The notes: generated by a model not told the origin, from the letters alone. 64,000 bases of DNA from Pyrrhoderma lamaoense (GCA_002794735.1 NBAZ01000010.1:434001-498000), one strand, 5' to 3'; numbered from the stretch's first letter, positions 22,312-39,315 are shown. Translations and numbers: made by a program.

Positions 22312-24917
22312 AAATGCCTCTCCGTCTAGTTGATCATGAGGCGCATTCACATTGGGTCCTATCTCTCCACCCTCTCACACGAGCTGTCACGAGCAATTTT
22401 TTTTCACTGTGTTTCAAAGGTACCTACCCCTTCGACCGACCATCCGAAAGGATCTTTTTCAAACCTACATCCGATCATATTGAATTGGGTAGTAAATTGC
22501 CCTCGGAGGGATAGGGATCAATCTCACAGAGTTACATGCGTTCTTAAAATAAACTATCGAAAAGTGCCAGGGAGCTCGGAAATACGTGATCGCTGATTGG
22601 AAGGTATAGTGATATAAAGTGGAATATCCCTCCCCCTCCACCTTCACGTTAGTCACTAAAAATAGCACGTCGGAATTGAAATCTTTATACCATCGGGACC
22701 TTAAGGAAAGACAGATCCGAAGTGCACGCTCGAGGGGTAATAATCTAGGTTTCTATATGTAAATGGAACAAAATCTTCTACCAGATAAAGTATGAAAACA
22801 AAATAGATCACTCTTTTTTTTTTGTTTTGATTACTACCGACTGGGGAACTAAACACAGGCGCCCTTCCCCCCGCGGTATATATGTGTGTTTGTATCTGAA
22901 CAAATATATCGACTACCTGATCACTTGGTAGTTTCATATATGCGTATAAATAGGTTTTGTATAGAATGTGTAAATAAAGTGTTTCGTTCTGAAAATATGA
23001 GTTGATGTGTGTTGTAAATTACCCCACCCTACTCAATTCCCAAATATCACTGGAATGTGTGTATGTGTATGCGGGTTTCAAGGTGACGGATGAAGAGATC
23101 CGAGAAGCAACTGAGTAGATCTTTCTTTCCGTTGGTACGTGTGTATGGAAGGGATCACCGAAAATAGAAGAAGAAAAAAAGAAAAAAAAGGAGACTTGGA
23201 AAGTAAGAACAGCGGATCCGTTACATATAAAATTTGGCTACTTTTCTCAGGAAAAGCTCCATAGAAACGTGTTTTCCATGTGTGGGTGTGTGCGGCATCC
23301 CTCTCTCTTTTTTCGTCAAAGGGAAAGTCCGCGAAGCACGAGTGAGAGGAGGGGAAGGAGGGTTCGAGATTTACCGTGATTTAATTATCTCGTATCTACT
23401 GGTTTCCGACAGATTTTTTCCCTAAATCCGTTTGGTACTTGTATCTTGAGAAAGGTAGTTTTCTCATAGAATGAACAATGATAATTACAATAGATGATAT
23501 TGATTGATACTAGTACTAGTAAAGTACCAAGAGCAAATAAATAACTACTACTAATAACCCCCTCCTATTTTATTTTAGGTTCCGAAAACGTCAGAAAAGG
23601 GGGTAGGAGTTGATCTCCGAGAAGGAGAGAAAAATTCGAAAAGAAGAAAAAAAGAAAAGAAAAAAAAAGGATTACTTCCGTTCTTCAGAAAAAAAAGAAA
23701 CTCTCACTTTTCTTTCTTCCTGTATGGAAGTGATAGGAAAGAAGATGATGAGGAGGGGGGGGTGATGGTGATACGGATTAAGTCTGGTACTTCCACTTAC
23801 TAAGTTACTTCTATCGGGTAGAACATTGTTACGATAATGTTACCTTTATTAATGTTTCGACCCATGTATCCCTTCGGGGTGGAGTGGAGGGGTTTAACTA
23901 CTATAACTAAGTGTAGCTAACCAAGTTTCACTATAATAAATTCGTAGACTTCGAATAAACGAAAGCCCCGGATGTTATCGGGTTCTTGGACTTTCCGATT
24001 TTACTCTTGAAAGTCGTAGACGGGACGGTAGAGCTACCTCGCGTGCATAGAAATCATAAAAATGTCTTACTTCCATTTTTTTTAAAAAGGGGGTGTCTTG
24101 TTAGCGGAGGCAAGAGAAAGGCCAGAACACATAACATAAACAAATAATACAAACAAACAAGCCTCACTCATACTCCGAATCCACTCCAGAAAAATAAAAG
24201 AAAGGGGTGGTATTGAAGTAAAACAAAGAAATGGAACTGAATTCATGCAAACATGCATACATTGAAGAGTTCGGAAGTATATAAAAATAAAAATAAGAAC
24301 CAAAAATAAAAATAGTTATGAAAAACACTTAACCTTTGTCTCGGTGTAACGGATGTCGGAAAGAGTTGAACTCTCGCGTGGAGATTTCAGGAGGTGCAGA
24401 TGTAGAAGTTTGTCCGCCCTAGGAGAATAATATTTATGTGTATCGGTTATCGAAAAGTGAGAGGAAAGGGGGAGGGTGAGTGAGTTGCCGCAGAGAATCG
24501 AAACAGTCCTCGGAATAGGTTTCCTCCTATTGTCCTATGTTCCATGTCCTAGTTGTGCGCGCTTGTTACACTTACAAGTATAGCTTAGTTAAACAATACA
24601 ACTATGATGAACTTTTTTTTTTATTCCGATACATCACGGAGGGGGCTCTGTTTTTTTTTCAGTAAGAGCATGCCATAGAAGGGAATAGAAACGAAAAACG
24701 GTAGTTCCAACGCTAATTCAAAAAAAATAGAAAGACTCTTGCAAAATTGCCCAATTAGTGAGTGAAACCCAGAGAGTCCGGGAGTAAACCAAGACTTAGA
24801 ACTACAAGTAATACGAAGAGGAATAGAGATGGGTAGACATAGAAGCCACAGCGATCATATCTGATATCACATTTTAGTATCAATACTTCCACTTGATTTT
24901 CTCTGTACCTCAACAAC

Positions 24918-24952
24918 AAGAAACCAAGAAACCAAGAAACAAGAACCAAGAA
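24918..24952. repeat. Short degenerate tandem repeat
   Basis: About four copies of a roughly 8-nt unit of AAGAAACC type. Confidence 0.6.
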
Positions 24953-25131
24953 CTAAAATGAAGACCTAAGCATTTTTCCTAGATCCCCGAGAAATGCAAA
25001 GAGTTTATGTTTATCCCCCCTTTGTTCCTTTTGTAGTAATTTCACATCATTTTTAAAAAATAAGTATCTTGTCAGAATCCGTGGCACAAGTTATCTGACC
25101 CCTCGTTCCGCAGTTCACAGCCGCAGACACA

Positions 25132-25146
25132 CAGAGAGAGAGAGAG
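25132..25146. repeat. (AG)n microsatellite
   Basis: Simple GA run of about 15 bases. Confidence 0.85.
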
Positions 25147-26150
25147 GATCGCGGTTTTCGGGTTTTGTTATAACGCCAGTTGCATAGCGCATGCTGTGGC
25201 AACTCTCTCTTTGCTTTCTATTTTCATTTTAATTTCAGGGCGACAACTCCCTCGTTTGCTTTTTTCTCTACTTAACCGGAGTTGATCAATCTATCTTTCT
25301 CAATGGTACAATTCATTAATAACAGGGCAATTAAAATTCAAATAAACAGATATGAAATGGGCGCAGAGTAAACACCCACACATCCGTTTGTTTTGAAAAA
25401 TGCTTGCTCGCCGCGGAGAATGGAGTAGGGGTGGAAACTGCAGGAAGGAAACCAGAGAACATGGCGCACACATGGCATGCGTAACGGAATAAACGGGTTA
25501 AACGAAAGAGAAGGGTTACAAGTAGAAGAGGAATCATCCGGCGGTAGTCTTAACGAGCCAAAGGATATAAAATCTAGGAAATAAATAAGCTCGGATGTTC
25601 GGCAAGGGCGTCTCTCACATTCTGTTTCATTCTTTTTTTTGATACTTAGTCATAACTTTTTTTTGAAAAAATGATTGTTTTTGTTCGAGTTTCGCTAATT
25701 GATTAAAAGATGGTTAAGAAGGAAGGAATAAAGGGAAATGAAGTAAGGAAAATCCGGACATGTAGGAAAGCCAAAACGGCATGGTGTGGCGTTTTTTTTT
25801 TCTTGCACAACCACTCACCAGGCCCGCACACACACCCCTCTGCCTGTATAAAGGAGTGGCCCCTATGAAACACCCCCGGAGATTGGCCCTTTCTTGACTC
25901 AAAAGACACTTGTCTCATATATATCCACCTCATCCTCCTTTAGCGCGTGTGGTCCTTCAGTTTTACTACTACTATTGATTCTTTTGATAGGGCACACGAA
26001 AACCACAGTGCCTCCCCTCGATCATACAACTATATAAACTGGGTCCATCTGGGATTGACCTTTACTCAACACATTCAAAGCTTTTACTACCTCTTCAAAC
26101 CTTCATCTTCAATCATAACCCCACTTCACCAAGGCTGATAGCTCTCGAAT

Positions 26151-26631
26151 ATGGCCACTTTGACTCAGACAGCCACACGCACACCTGTGCCTGCATTTGC
26201 CGCACAGTCCCAGTCTCTATCTCAGCCACAAGCGTTCGTGCCACTTAGTGCACAGGGCACCTTCGCTTTCGCGAAAGTTGGAGGGAAATATTGTCTTGTT
26301 CAATGTGCGTCTTGTACTATATCGTGCTTCGTATTATCATCAATTTACTTACCCATTGTGCCACCACCTAACAGTTGATCCTGAAATCACAAAGTCTTCG
26401 AGTTTCTTCCTCACTCCTATAGACTTAACTCTCTTCCATCACGAGGTTGCGACCTCCTTCCGTTGCACTGGAAGCCAAACTTTCCATCCATCAGAGGTCC
26501 AAATCCTCGAAACACTCAACTCCGATGATCTGTTGTGCGATGATAAGACTGGTGTCGTCTTTCTCTCGATAGAACAGAGAGACAGGCTTATGAGTCTCTC
26601 CACGCCAATTCGGGCGAGAAGGCGATACTAA
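26151..26631 (+). CDS. Hypothetical protein, 136 aa
   Basis: Exons 26151-26304 and 26375-26631, intron 70 nt (GTGCGT donor, ACAG acceptor), phase 1. The N-terminus is Ala/Thr/Gln/Ser-rich; then comes GTFAFAKVGGKYCLVQFDPE, and the C-terminal part has SSFFLTPIDLTLFHHEVATS and an acidic LNSDDLLCDDKTGVVFLSIE segment. It looks like a compact globular domain after a disordered N-terminus. No family recognised, no signal peptide, no membrane segment. Clean splice sites, the absence of frame breaks and a C/T-rich leader support it. Confidence 0.6.
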
Positions 26632-27760
26632 TCCTGTTACTTTGCACCCGCTCTTTAGGAGCTCGCTCCTTACCTTATTCGAGCACCTCTTCCTACCTTC
26701 CTTCCTTCTCGTCTTACTATCCGAAACGAAACAATCCTCTTTCATCGACATCCCGCGACCTTACGCAACCTCATAAAGGCCGTTATGAAACCGTTAGATC
26801 AAGATCACCCGACAGAACGTTCAGGCAGTCCGTATATATGCATCCAGGCAGAAATCGACAACAATTAATACTGTATGAACTTGTAAATTATAATCATACC
26901 GTGTATATTAGATACCCCTCATTTTCTTTCCCATTACGTCCCCCTTTTTGTTCTTCTCCTAAAGCAATCTGTTCATTGTACCGAAATATAACTTCACTAT
27001 CCTTCTCCCAACATCTTCTACCGTTCGCATTTTTCTCGGACGCAATTGAGAAAACCATCTCTTCTCCGGAATTAGTTATAGGTCCTTTTTGACTTATGGG
27101 TCTAGTTGAGGGTATATGAAGGTTCCATGAGAAGAAGACGATTGCAAGATCACAGAAGACCTCATGGAAGTCAGCGAGAAGTTCTAGTCTAAGTAGACAC
27201 GGTAGCAAGACAAATATGGGCAGTCACGGGCTTTGTGTCAATTTTTAGGAGATTAAGGATATATATCCATTTGTTAAACACATGCGACTATAGTTGTCTG
27301 GTGATGACTTCTAAACGCTTGATAGTGACATGGAGAACTGGTTTTCCCTAGGAGATAAAAAAAGGAGTGCGCGGAAGATGGTATGAGAAAAAGAAGTTGT
27401 TTCGCACATGGTCTCAGTTGCTCATCCCACTATCCAGAGCCGTAATTGAGTTTAAACTCCGCTTGGAATTTCCCGCATTTACAACTGACCAAGTAGGTAA
27501 CCTCCATCCCGATCTTTGCATGGACTCGGACAAGGGTAAATAAGTGAAATTACGCAAAAAAAAAGAAATAGAAGATAACTAATAATACTTGTACACTATA
27601 GCGTTGATTTGAGATGATTAATAACAATCACAAAATCTGATAATTATGGGTACCTGAAAGGTATTAAGAGACGAAGAGGGTGGGTAAATACCTTAGCAAG
27701 ATAAATAAGCAAATAAAGTCCGTCCAGTCTCGAACTTTCCTAATAATCAAGCACATATTC
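26632..27760. other. Intergenic between convergent genes
   Basis: 1.1 kb holding the 3' ends of two convergent genes. A small GGAG-CTCG-CTCC stem near 26657-26668 lies 30 bases past the stop codon. No coding signal. Confidence 0.4.
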
Positions 27761-29314
27761 TCAGACATAGCCGCCTCCAAAACCTCCGTATCCAGCACCA
27801 GAACCAGCACCAACACCAGCACCGCCATATGGTCGCCCATAGAGGCCTCCGCCATTCATGCGTTGGTTAGCTCGCATAGCGGAATACTCTGCACGTTGTG
27901 CCTCTCTCCGGGCACGGTGACGCTCATGCTTTGCTAATGCATTGTTTATCAACCCTCCTCCGTACCCTCTCCCTCCATACCCATAAGCATCACCGTAGCC
28001 ACCACCGCCGTTAACGTAACTAGGTCCTCCGCCATAGCCTCCGCCCTCATAACCACCAACCCCATAACCCCCACCTCCATAGCCCGCACCTGCACCTGCA
28101 CCCGCACCCGCACCCGCATAACCTCCACCCCCATAGCCCGCACCTCCATAGCCTGCACCACCATAACCTGCGCTCCCATAACCTCCAACGTATCCGTCAA
28201 GAGCTGACCTAGGCCGAGTATAGCCAGCTCCTAAAGCCCCATTTGTCCCATTGTACATTCCACCAGCACCTAGCATTCCAGCCTCTCCTCCATATAATCC
28301 ACCAGTACCACCCAGAACAGGAGCAGCAACAGCACCCATCGAATAGGAACGCTGACGAACAAGAGGGGGAGCTACGAGCCCGGAATTAGCGGCAACAGGC
28401 ATGGGATTCATAATGCCTGCGCTTCCAGCGACACCTGGGGCTGGTAACCCCGTAGCAGCTGCGCTGACAGCACCTACTCCCCCTAGGGCACTTCCAGCAG
28501 GAATAGCAGGACTAATCGCGCCTGCTCTTCCTGCTAAACCGGCACCGATTCCACCGCCGTACATGCCTCCTCCGTTCAAAAGTGATTCGTTTCCTTGATC
28601 AAATATGCTTGCTGCTGTTATCGCAGCCGCTTCCAATGCTGCCTCTCGACCTGCCAGGTCTGTTAAACGAGTTGTATATTGCCATAGTTTCACAGCTGAA
28701 AGGTTATTGTATTAGAGAATACTTGATATATGCATCATACAAAATTGATAGTACTAACCTTCTCCAACGGCTAGCCCAACAAGAGCCTCACGCTGGCGGG
28801 GGATATCACCTCCAAGAGGTTGTGCAAGCACTCCGTAATTGTATCTCCAATTACGCCAAACTTCGTAAGCTGCGCTGCACCGATCTCAGTCGGCGTTAGG
28901 ACAAATATATCCCCCTAGATTAGATTAGATTCATTCAGAACATAAGAAAAGGTTGATATAAAAAAGTGACTATGAAAACTTACAAGCCCTCCATAAGCTT
29001 TCCTATGAGCTATTTTCGCGTCTAGAATACTCGGAGCAACTTGTGAGAAGGACTGTATGCCCTGAACTCGATTCCAAGCATTCTGGTAAATCGCACTATT
29101 TATTTACGTACAAAAAGCAAAGGTCAATACTTGAACAGGGTCTAAGGAAGGTTAATCTGGACATTTACCTATCGTTCAACCCTGATATAGCGCGAAAAAA
29201 GTCTAGACCGCCCCATGACGGTTGTGGTTGAAAGGCGGGAGCGGGAGGGGCAATACTTTGCCATTGTGAGGTAGCCCAATTGGGGTTTGTACGGTATAAA
29301 TCAAGATAAGCCAT
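27761..29314 (-). CDS. Glycine-rich protein with a conserved N-terminal domain, about 445 aa
   Basis: Exons 29169-29314, 28984-29082, 28759-28914 and 27761-28695. The N-terminal third is globular: MAYLDLYRTNPNWATSQWQS, AWNRVQGIQSFSQVAPS, AYEVWRNWRYNYGVLAQPLG, then REALVGLAVGEAVKLWQYT and REAALEAAAITAASIFDQG. The C-terminal two thirds is a low-complexity Gly/Ala/Tyr array with GYGG-type repeats around 28050-28190. A folded head with a GYG-rich tail is common in conserved basidiomycete proteins of unknown function; the tail could drive phase separation or adhesion, but no signal peptide is present. Single bases are missing at the exon 1 donor junction (29168-29170) and in a GC-rich site at 28869-28878. 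Confidence 0.65.
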
Positions 29315-30042
29315 TTTTAATCAAGTATTATTATTTCAAAGGACGAAAATAATAATAAAAAACGACAATGAGGATTGGTAGATGGGCGTCGAAGCGAGAG
29401 CGTGTTCATGGCGCTGAGGTTTATCGCCCATTTGTTATAAAGTGGATGAGTTGTGTTGATGGAAAAATGTTGGAGCAAGTATGACGCCTAGCCACCAGAC
29501 ACAACTGGCGTTCTCCTCCACATTTCGTCACTGTTTGCTATTGTTTGGTCATTGTTTACGAGAGAATATAAGTACTTTTGAATACTTAGTAACTTAGTAC
29601 TGGTTTACAAGTTTCAGGAAGTAACTGAGTATGTACTAGTGCTTTCGGGGCATTTCTTGGAGCTATTACGGATCCTAGGGAAATGGAGTTTCGGCATGAT
29701 CACTACGAGAAGCTGCTTCACTAGAATGGTCTTCGGTAAACAAATGTCACGCTTTGTATGGAATATCATAATACTCCTCACAACTAGAAAGGCTTTTTGC
29801 AGCATTAAATAAGTGCATACATAAGTGCCTAAGTAAAATGGAATATTGTAAGCAACTAATCTACAACCACTGCCTTGATGGCATGAACTCTTGGGATTGC
29901 CTAATATGCTATTTTGAGAAATACTACCGGCAAAAGGTTGAATTCAGTTCGGGGGATCGGTTAATGGTCATCACGTGGTCGCGTTGCCGCATTAGTAGAA
30001 TAAGCACGATAACCAGAACCTATTCTCCCACCAACTGCCGTC
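29315..30042. promoter_or_regulatory. Divergent promoter region
   Basis: 728 bases between the glycine-rich gene (-) and the carboxypeptidase gene (+). The last 60 bases before the carboxypeptidase start are a plausible leader. No other feature seen. Confidence 0.4.
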
Positions 30043-32175
30043 ATGAAGCTTTCTGGTGCTTTGCTTGCGTCTGCGTTACTTGCTGGAGCTGTTTCTGCTA
30101 CGTCTTTGAATGATGCTGACTTACAAGCAGTTTTCAATGCTATTGACAATGTCGATTACGGCAAACTTGCAGACAACGTAGCTCATGAAGTTGATGAGTT
30201 GATCTCGAAGGGGCGTAAAAACGTTTTTGACGGGCGAAGAAACTTGCATCTGAGGCAGGCCAGACGATGCACCGTCTTCTCAAGGACGGAACCCTACGAG
30301 ACTTTGTGAAGCAGCAGGGGATTACTTGTGAGTATGGACAATGATTAGATTAATGAAGTGCTCTGAGAAAAGGTTTCTATAAATAACAGATGAGTTATTG
30401 AGAAGTGAGATATTCAAAGAGCACCAATTACGTGTTGCAGAGCCCGAGATTTGCGACCCCGATGTAAAGCAGTACTCGGGCTACTTGGATGTAACTGACG
30501 GAAAGCATCTGTTCTTCTGGTATGTTGCCTTCGTTCGTCGCCACAAGTGTGTGTTATATAGTCTGCATTAGGTTCTTCGAATCACGTACTGCACCTGAGA
30601 CCGCCCCACTCATTCTTTGGCTGAACGGTGGACCCGGCTGCAGCTCTTCGACTGGGTTGCTCTTTGAGCTCGGGCCGTGCAGGATTACCGACGAGGGCCA
30701 CAATGTTACGTACAATCCGCATAGTTGGAACGAAAATGCAAATATCATCTTCCTTGACCAGCCTGTAAATGTCGGCTTCTCCTACTCTGACGATGGGTCA
30801 TCCGTGAGTACGAGTCCAGTCGCGGGTGAAGATGTTTACGCCTTCCTCCAACTCTTCTTGACTCGTTATCCCCAATACGCTAACTCGCCATTCCACCTGG
30901 CTGCTGAGAGTTATGGAGGTACCTATGCGCCGAATTTTGCCAGTATCATTCACAAGAAAAACAAGGAATTGGCGAAATCTGCAAGGAGTGACATTTTAAA
31001 GATCAATCTTGAATCTGTTATGATCGGTAATGGCTTGACGAACCCATATATCCAAGATGCATCTATCCCGACATATGCATGCGATGGTCCTTTCCCAATC
31101 TATGATGACCCTAATGGCCCAGAATGTACTTCGCTCAGAGGAAAAGTACCGACCTGCCAACGTCTTATATCAGCTTGTAATACATACAACTCTCGTTTAG
31201 CATGTGTACCCGCAGCTATGTACTGCAACAGCCAACTCTACGGCCCTATTCAACGTAAGCATTACTCCCAAATCTTGGAGATAGTGTATCGGCCGCTGAC
31301 CATCTTATCTTCACCCAATACAGAGAGCGGTAAGAACCCATATGATGTCCGAAGAACATGCAATCCCCAAGAAGACACTTCACTCTGTTACAAACAAATG
31401 GGATGGATTGAAGTTTGGATGAATGATAAAGCAAATAAGAAAGCCGTTGGTGCAAACCCGTCTGTTGATTTTGCATCCTGCAACATGCAAGTAAACCAAG
31501 CATTCATGATGCAAGGTGATGGCATGCACAACTCTGCTTTACTTCTCACGGATTTGGTGAACGATGGAGTCCGCCTCCTCATCTATGCCGGAAATGCGGA
31601 TTACATGGTTAGTGATTTCTTTTTTTACGCTTAATGGACTGTCGTTTAATTCTCATCCCGGAAACCTTTTCCAAAATAATATGTTTAGTGTAACTTTATC
31701 GTAAGTCTTAATTGGCATCTTTCTTCCGATCAAAGCTCAATGTTTTTTCAGGGTAACGAACTTTGGCTCGAAGAGCTCGACAGTAACTTCCATGACGAGT
31801 TTGCGGCGGCAAAATCTCAACCCTGGGTCACACTTGCCGGTGGAAAGATAGCTGGTGTCGTTCGTTCCGCCGGAGCAAGTGAGTTCTCCGCTGGAAATGT
31901 AACCTACGTGCAGGTCTACGATGCAGGGTACGTTTCGACCCTTTTCTACACAACCTCTTATTAATCAGCTTTTATAATAATTCATGTGCTGATATATATC
32001 TTTACTTCTTACTTAATTCTTTACTCAGACATATGGTTCCTTACGACCAACCGGAAGCAGCTTTGGTAAGTATATTGTCTCCGACCGTTCTCGGGCCCTG
32101 TCGCTAAATATATTGCTCCTATAGGACCTCCTTACTAGATGGATTTTTGATACTCCTCTAGGAGACTTCCACTAA
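30043..32175 (+). CDS. Carboxypeptidase Y-like vacuolar serine carboxypeptidase (S10), 8 exons
   Basis: Exons 30043-30327, 30390-30519, 30572-31254, 31324-31607, 31689-31700, 31752-31927, 32029-32065 and 32125-32175, about 552 aa. The N-terminus MKLSGALLASALLAGAVSA is a signal peptide, followed by a propeptide. Family S10 motifs in order: LILWLNGGPGCSSSTGLLFE; the nucleophile Ser in FHLAAESYGGTYAP; the catalytic Asp in YAGNADYM; the catalytic His in AGHMVPYDQPEAAL near the C-terminus. Such enzymes trim C-terminal residues in the vacuole after zymogen activation. Exon 5 is a 12-nt micro-exon encoding CNFI, exactly the residues expected between ADYM and GNELW. One base is missing in a G run at 30232-30234, within the propeptide. 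All introns GT-AG. Confidence 0.9.
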
Positions 32176-32704
32176 GCTGTGTGAATTGCATTGGCTCGGA
32201 ACAAACTTTATAATGTTGCTTTTAGCGTTGCTGAGCTCGAAAGCTAGCTGGGTATTAGACATGAATTAGTTAATGATGGTATATTTAATTATGGACTTAT
32301 GATATCCATATACGCATATTTCCTATCCTCTTGATTTTTTGTTTTTTCATCTTTGTTTAGACAGACTAATAAATGAATGCATGATTTCCCTTATCCTTTT
32401 CCCGGTGTATTTCTAGCGGAGATACTTAGTGAAATTCGAGATGACAATCGGGTACCCTTCTCGTTCCTTTTGACTTAGTTAGACTCAGGATTGACTAATC
32501 AATGTCGCATCAGTTCAAACGAGGTGAGTGGAGAGTGTAGTGGCCTTTCTATGCATAATTGAACTTCCTAGTCCTTTACATTAACTTGTACATGTTACAT
32601 GTATTTATTCTACAATTGAGTCGAACAACTATCAAGATAACACAGTGTTCGCACCCCTTCCCCGCTCCTTCAGGTCCCTTTCTATATTCCGAAACACCAA
32701 CTTC
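32176..32704. other. Intergenic between convergent genes
   Basis: 3' flanks of carboxypeptidase (+) and gluconokinase (-). AT-rich, nothing else seen. Confidence 0.4.
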
Positions 32705-33911
32705 TTAAACATCTACCTCAAGGCTCTTAAGTCCCTCTCTAGCGATCTTTATTTGTTCTTCTAAAGGTGCCTCTAAAGGTATAGTCACCACTCCGTCTTC
32801 ACCCGTTTTATCCGGCGGTTCAAGCGTCGCAAGTTGGCTATCAAGCATACTAGACTTCATAAAATGTCCCTGACGTTGTGAGATACGCTTAAGTAGCTCG
32901 TCACGAGATCCTGAGATGAAGATGAAGTAGGTTGGGAGTTCTTGATCTAGGTTTGAGTTCGAATATAGATTTGGGTCTGGGTTTGAGAGGGAATCTGCGT
33001 TGGATGATGGCTCCGACCGTTAGATTGGTCGGTTTCTGAAGATTTGGCGTTGAGCCCGCGTAGAGTGTCACGGTATTTGCGTTTGAGAGCGCTACATCCA
33101 ACTACAACACCTCGGAGAGGTCGGTGTAATGGACTTGACGAGTTTCCTTCATAATCACTCTCATCACAACCACATGTACTTTGTCCGTTCTCAGCTCCAT
33201 TCCATTGACTTCAGTAGCGACATCATTAGTAGCGGTTGAAGCATGTCCATTAATCCCATAAACCGCATGACCATTCTCTTGACTCTTATTTTTTTTCTGT
33301 TCGGCGCATATACGTAGAGCTTCGGACCGTATTCGGGCTAACCACGGTGCACGGTCTTCGTCCGTAAGTGGAATCCCCTTGACATCTTTTCGACGTTTGA
33401 CTTGGGGTGGAGGTCGTCGCCATCGATAAATGGTATACTTAGACCATGAGCGAGGGCTGCTCCGACGGTGGACTTTCCGCAAGCTGAGACTCCCTATACG
33501 ACGTGCATATAGGAAAAAAACTTTTAGTATAGTAGTTCCACACTTTTGTTTGTAAGAAAGAGGCAGAGAATAACATAGATGACAGTGGTCAATAAAGAAT
33601 TGGTGATATGGCATACCATAACGATAATAAGCACTGGTCTCCTCTCCCCGGAGAAATAACTCTCTCATTTCTCAGTCGCCCTCTCTCTCAGTAATCTCAA
33701 TCTCCTCCTTCTCCTCTTCCTTAGCCTTCTCCTTCAAAAGTTCCCCAGCCCTGTATGCTTCAGGATGAGGCCCACCTTCCTCCGGCTGGTCAGCGTATTG
33801 TCCACCGATATCTCCATGTACATGGTGCACATGGTGTACAGGCTCTTGAGCTTGTCTGAGCCTGTCAAGCTTTGTATCAACGTCTACACCCTCTTTCGCT
33901 TCTCTAGACAT
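32705..33911 (-). CDS. Gluconokinase with an N-terminal extension, several frame breaks
   Basis: Exons 33617-33911 and 32705-33493, about 362 aa. The catalytic half shows the P-loop VMGVSACGKSTVGAALAHG, then PFIDGDDLHPKSNVEKM, GIPLTDEDRAPWLARI and CSALKRKYRDTLRGLN, ending FIFISGSRDELLKRISQRQG and GHFMKSSMLDSQLATLEPP. These are the gluconate kinase motifs (ATP plus D-gluconate to 6-phosphogluconate). The first about 85 residues (MSREAKEGVDVDTKLDRL, a His-rich VHHVHHVHG segment, a Lys/Glu helix) are not part of the kinase. Bases are missing at 33679-33681, 33636-33637, 33375-33378, 33110-33111 and 33009-33010, all in G/C runs. Without the first two, the extension would look like a separate 79-aa gene whose stop lies at the kinase start. 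Confidence 0.75.
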
Positions 33912-34521
33912 TCTTCCCTGTGATTTCTTTACTGTATGTTTTCGTTTTTTCTATATTTCTTCTTTTTGGTGTCTAAATCTTAAGATGAGAGTTGAGACGA
34001 GAGATGGAGTGCCCTGAGTGAGAGATGAGATCAGTAGTGGAATAGCCATCTATAGCCGTGTGCTAATTCGATAGTTTTATTGTACACGAGATCGACAGAT
34101 CACTAATATGATGCATTGACATTCGTCAGTACAGTGAGAATAAACTTCGGGAGTAGTACTCGTGTACATTAAATAACGATAACAATCTATCAATGTCATA
34201 TTATTTCTCTTTCTCTTGAGCAAAGCATCGTATAAACTTAACATAGTTATCGGATATTCGATAGCCACACTGATATATTACGTAATATTATTGTGGATCA
34301 GGTGAGAGATGGGATGGAGGGTTAGTCAAATTAACTTTATTTGCTACATCTAATTATACATTAAAATAAAGAAAATATGTGTACAGATACTTTTACTCAT
34401 ATTCAAATATTTAGGAGGAAAAAAGAAAAACAGATACTCTATTCTAACTGTCACTGTCATTCATCTGGATGAAACCACCATACCTACAAGAAGAACAAGA
34501 AATTAAAACTTCGCTTCCTCT
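33912..34521. other. Intergenic
   Basis: Contains the promoter of the gluconokinase gene and the 3' flank of CTP synthase (both minus strand). C/T- and A/T-rich. No coding signal. Confidence 0.4.
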
Positions 34522-37063
<2,542 letters not shown>

Positions 37064-37498
37064 TATAAGGGATATGCAAGGAACAGATTATCTTCACAGA
37101 ACGGAAGATGGCAAGAGATGTGGTAAATTTAATTCATGCACGGTCACGTGTGTGATGAAAATCGAAATTTTCAAAAATTATAACTTTTTGTTTAAGTTCT
37201 ATTTTTATTCATGAGCTACATAATTATTTTGTTCGTTATAATCCAACAATCGTGAAGCTAGTCTACAAATGGTCGTTGAGCCGTAGCACTAGGTATGGTA
37301 CCTATGCAATCTGTAGAAGTCCACGCTTCCCGCCTGGGGATCACAGGGCGTTGAAACCCCTTTTTTATAATCTATTGATACAGCAACATGTAAATCAAGG
37401 TGTTGACAACCTTTTTCCGCTCAGCGTCGTATAAAAATTACAATCGGATCACCAGATTAGGCACGTTGAGGCCCGTACTGGTGTTCGATGCAAGGCAT
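37064..37498. promoter_or_regulatory. Promoter of CTP synthase and 3' flank of adenosylhomocysteinase
   Basis: Tandem minus-strand genes with a 435-base spacer. AT-rich part at 37140-37260. No other feature seen. Confidence 0.4.

Positions 37499-39315
<1,817 letters not shown>

Larger units (their letters stand above)
22312..26150. other. 3.8 kb gene-poor region
   Basis: Homopolymer- and pyrimidine/purine-rich DNA upstream of the plus-strand gene at 26151. Only frames under 80 codons without domains. The C/T-rich stretch at 25920-26150, just before the start codon, resembles a fungal core promoter and leader. I see no tRNA or transposon. Confidence 0.4.
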
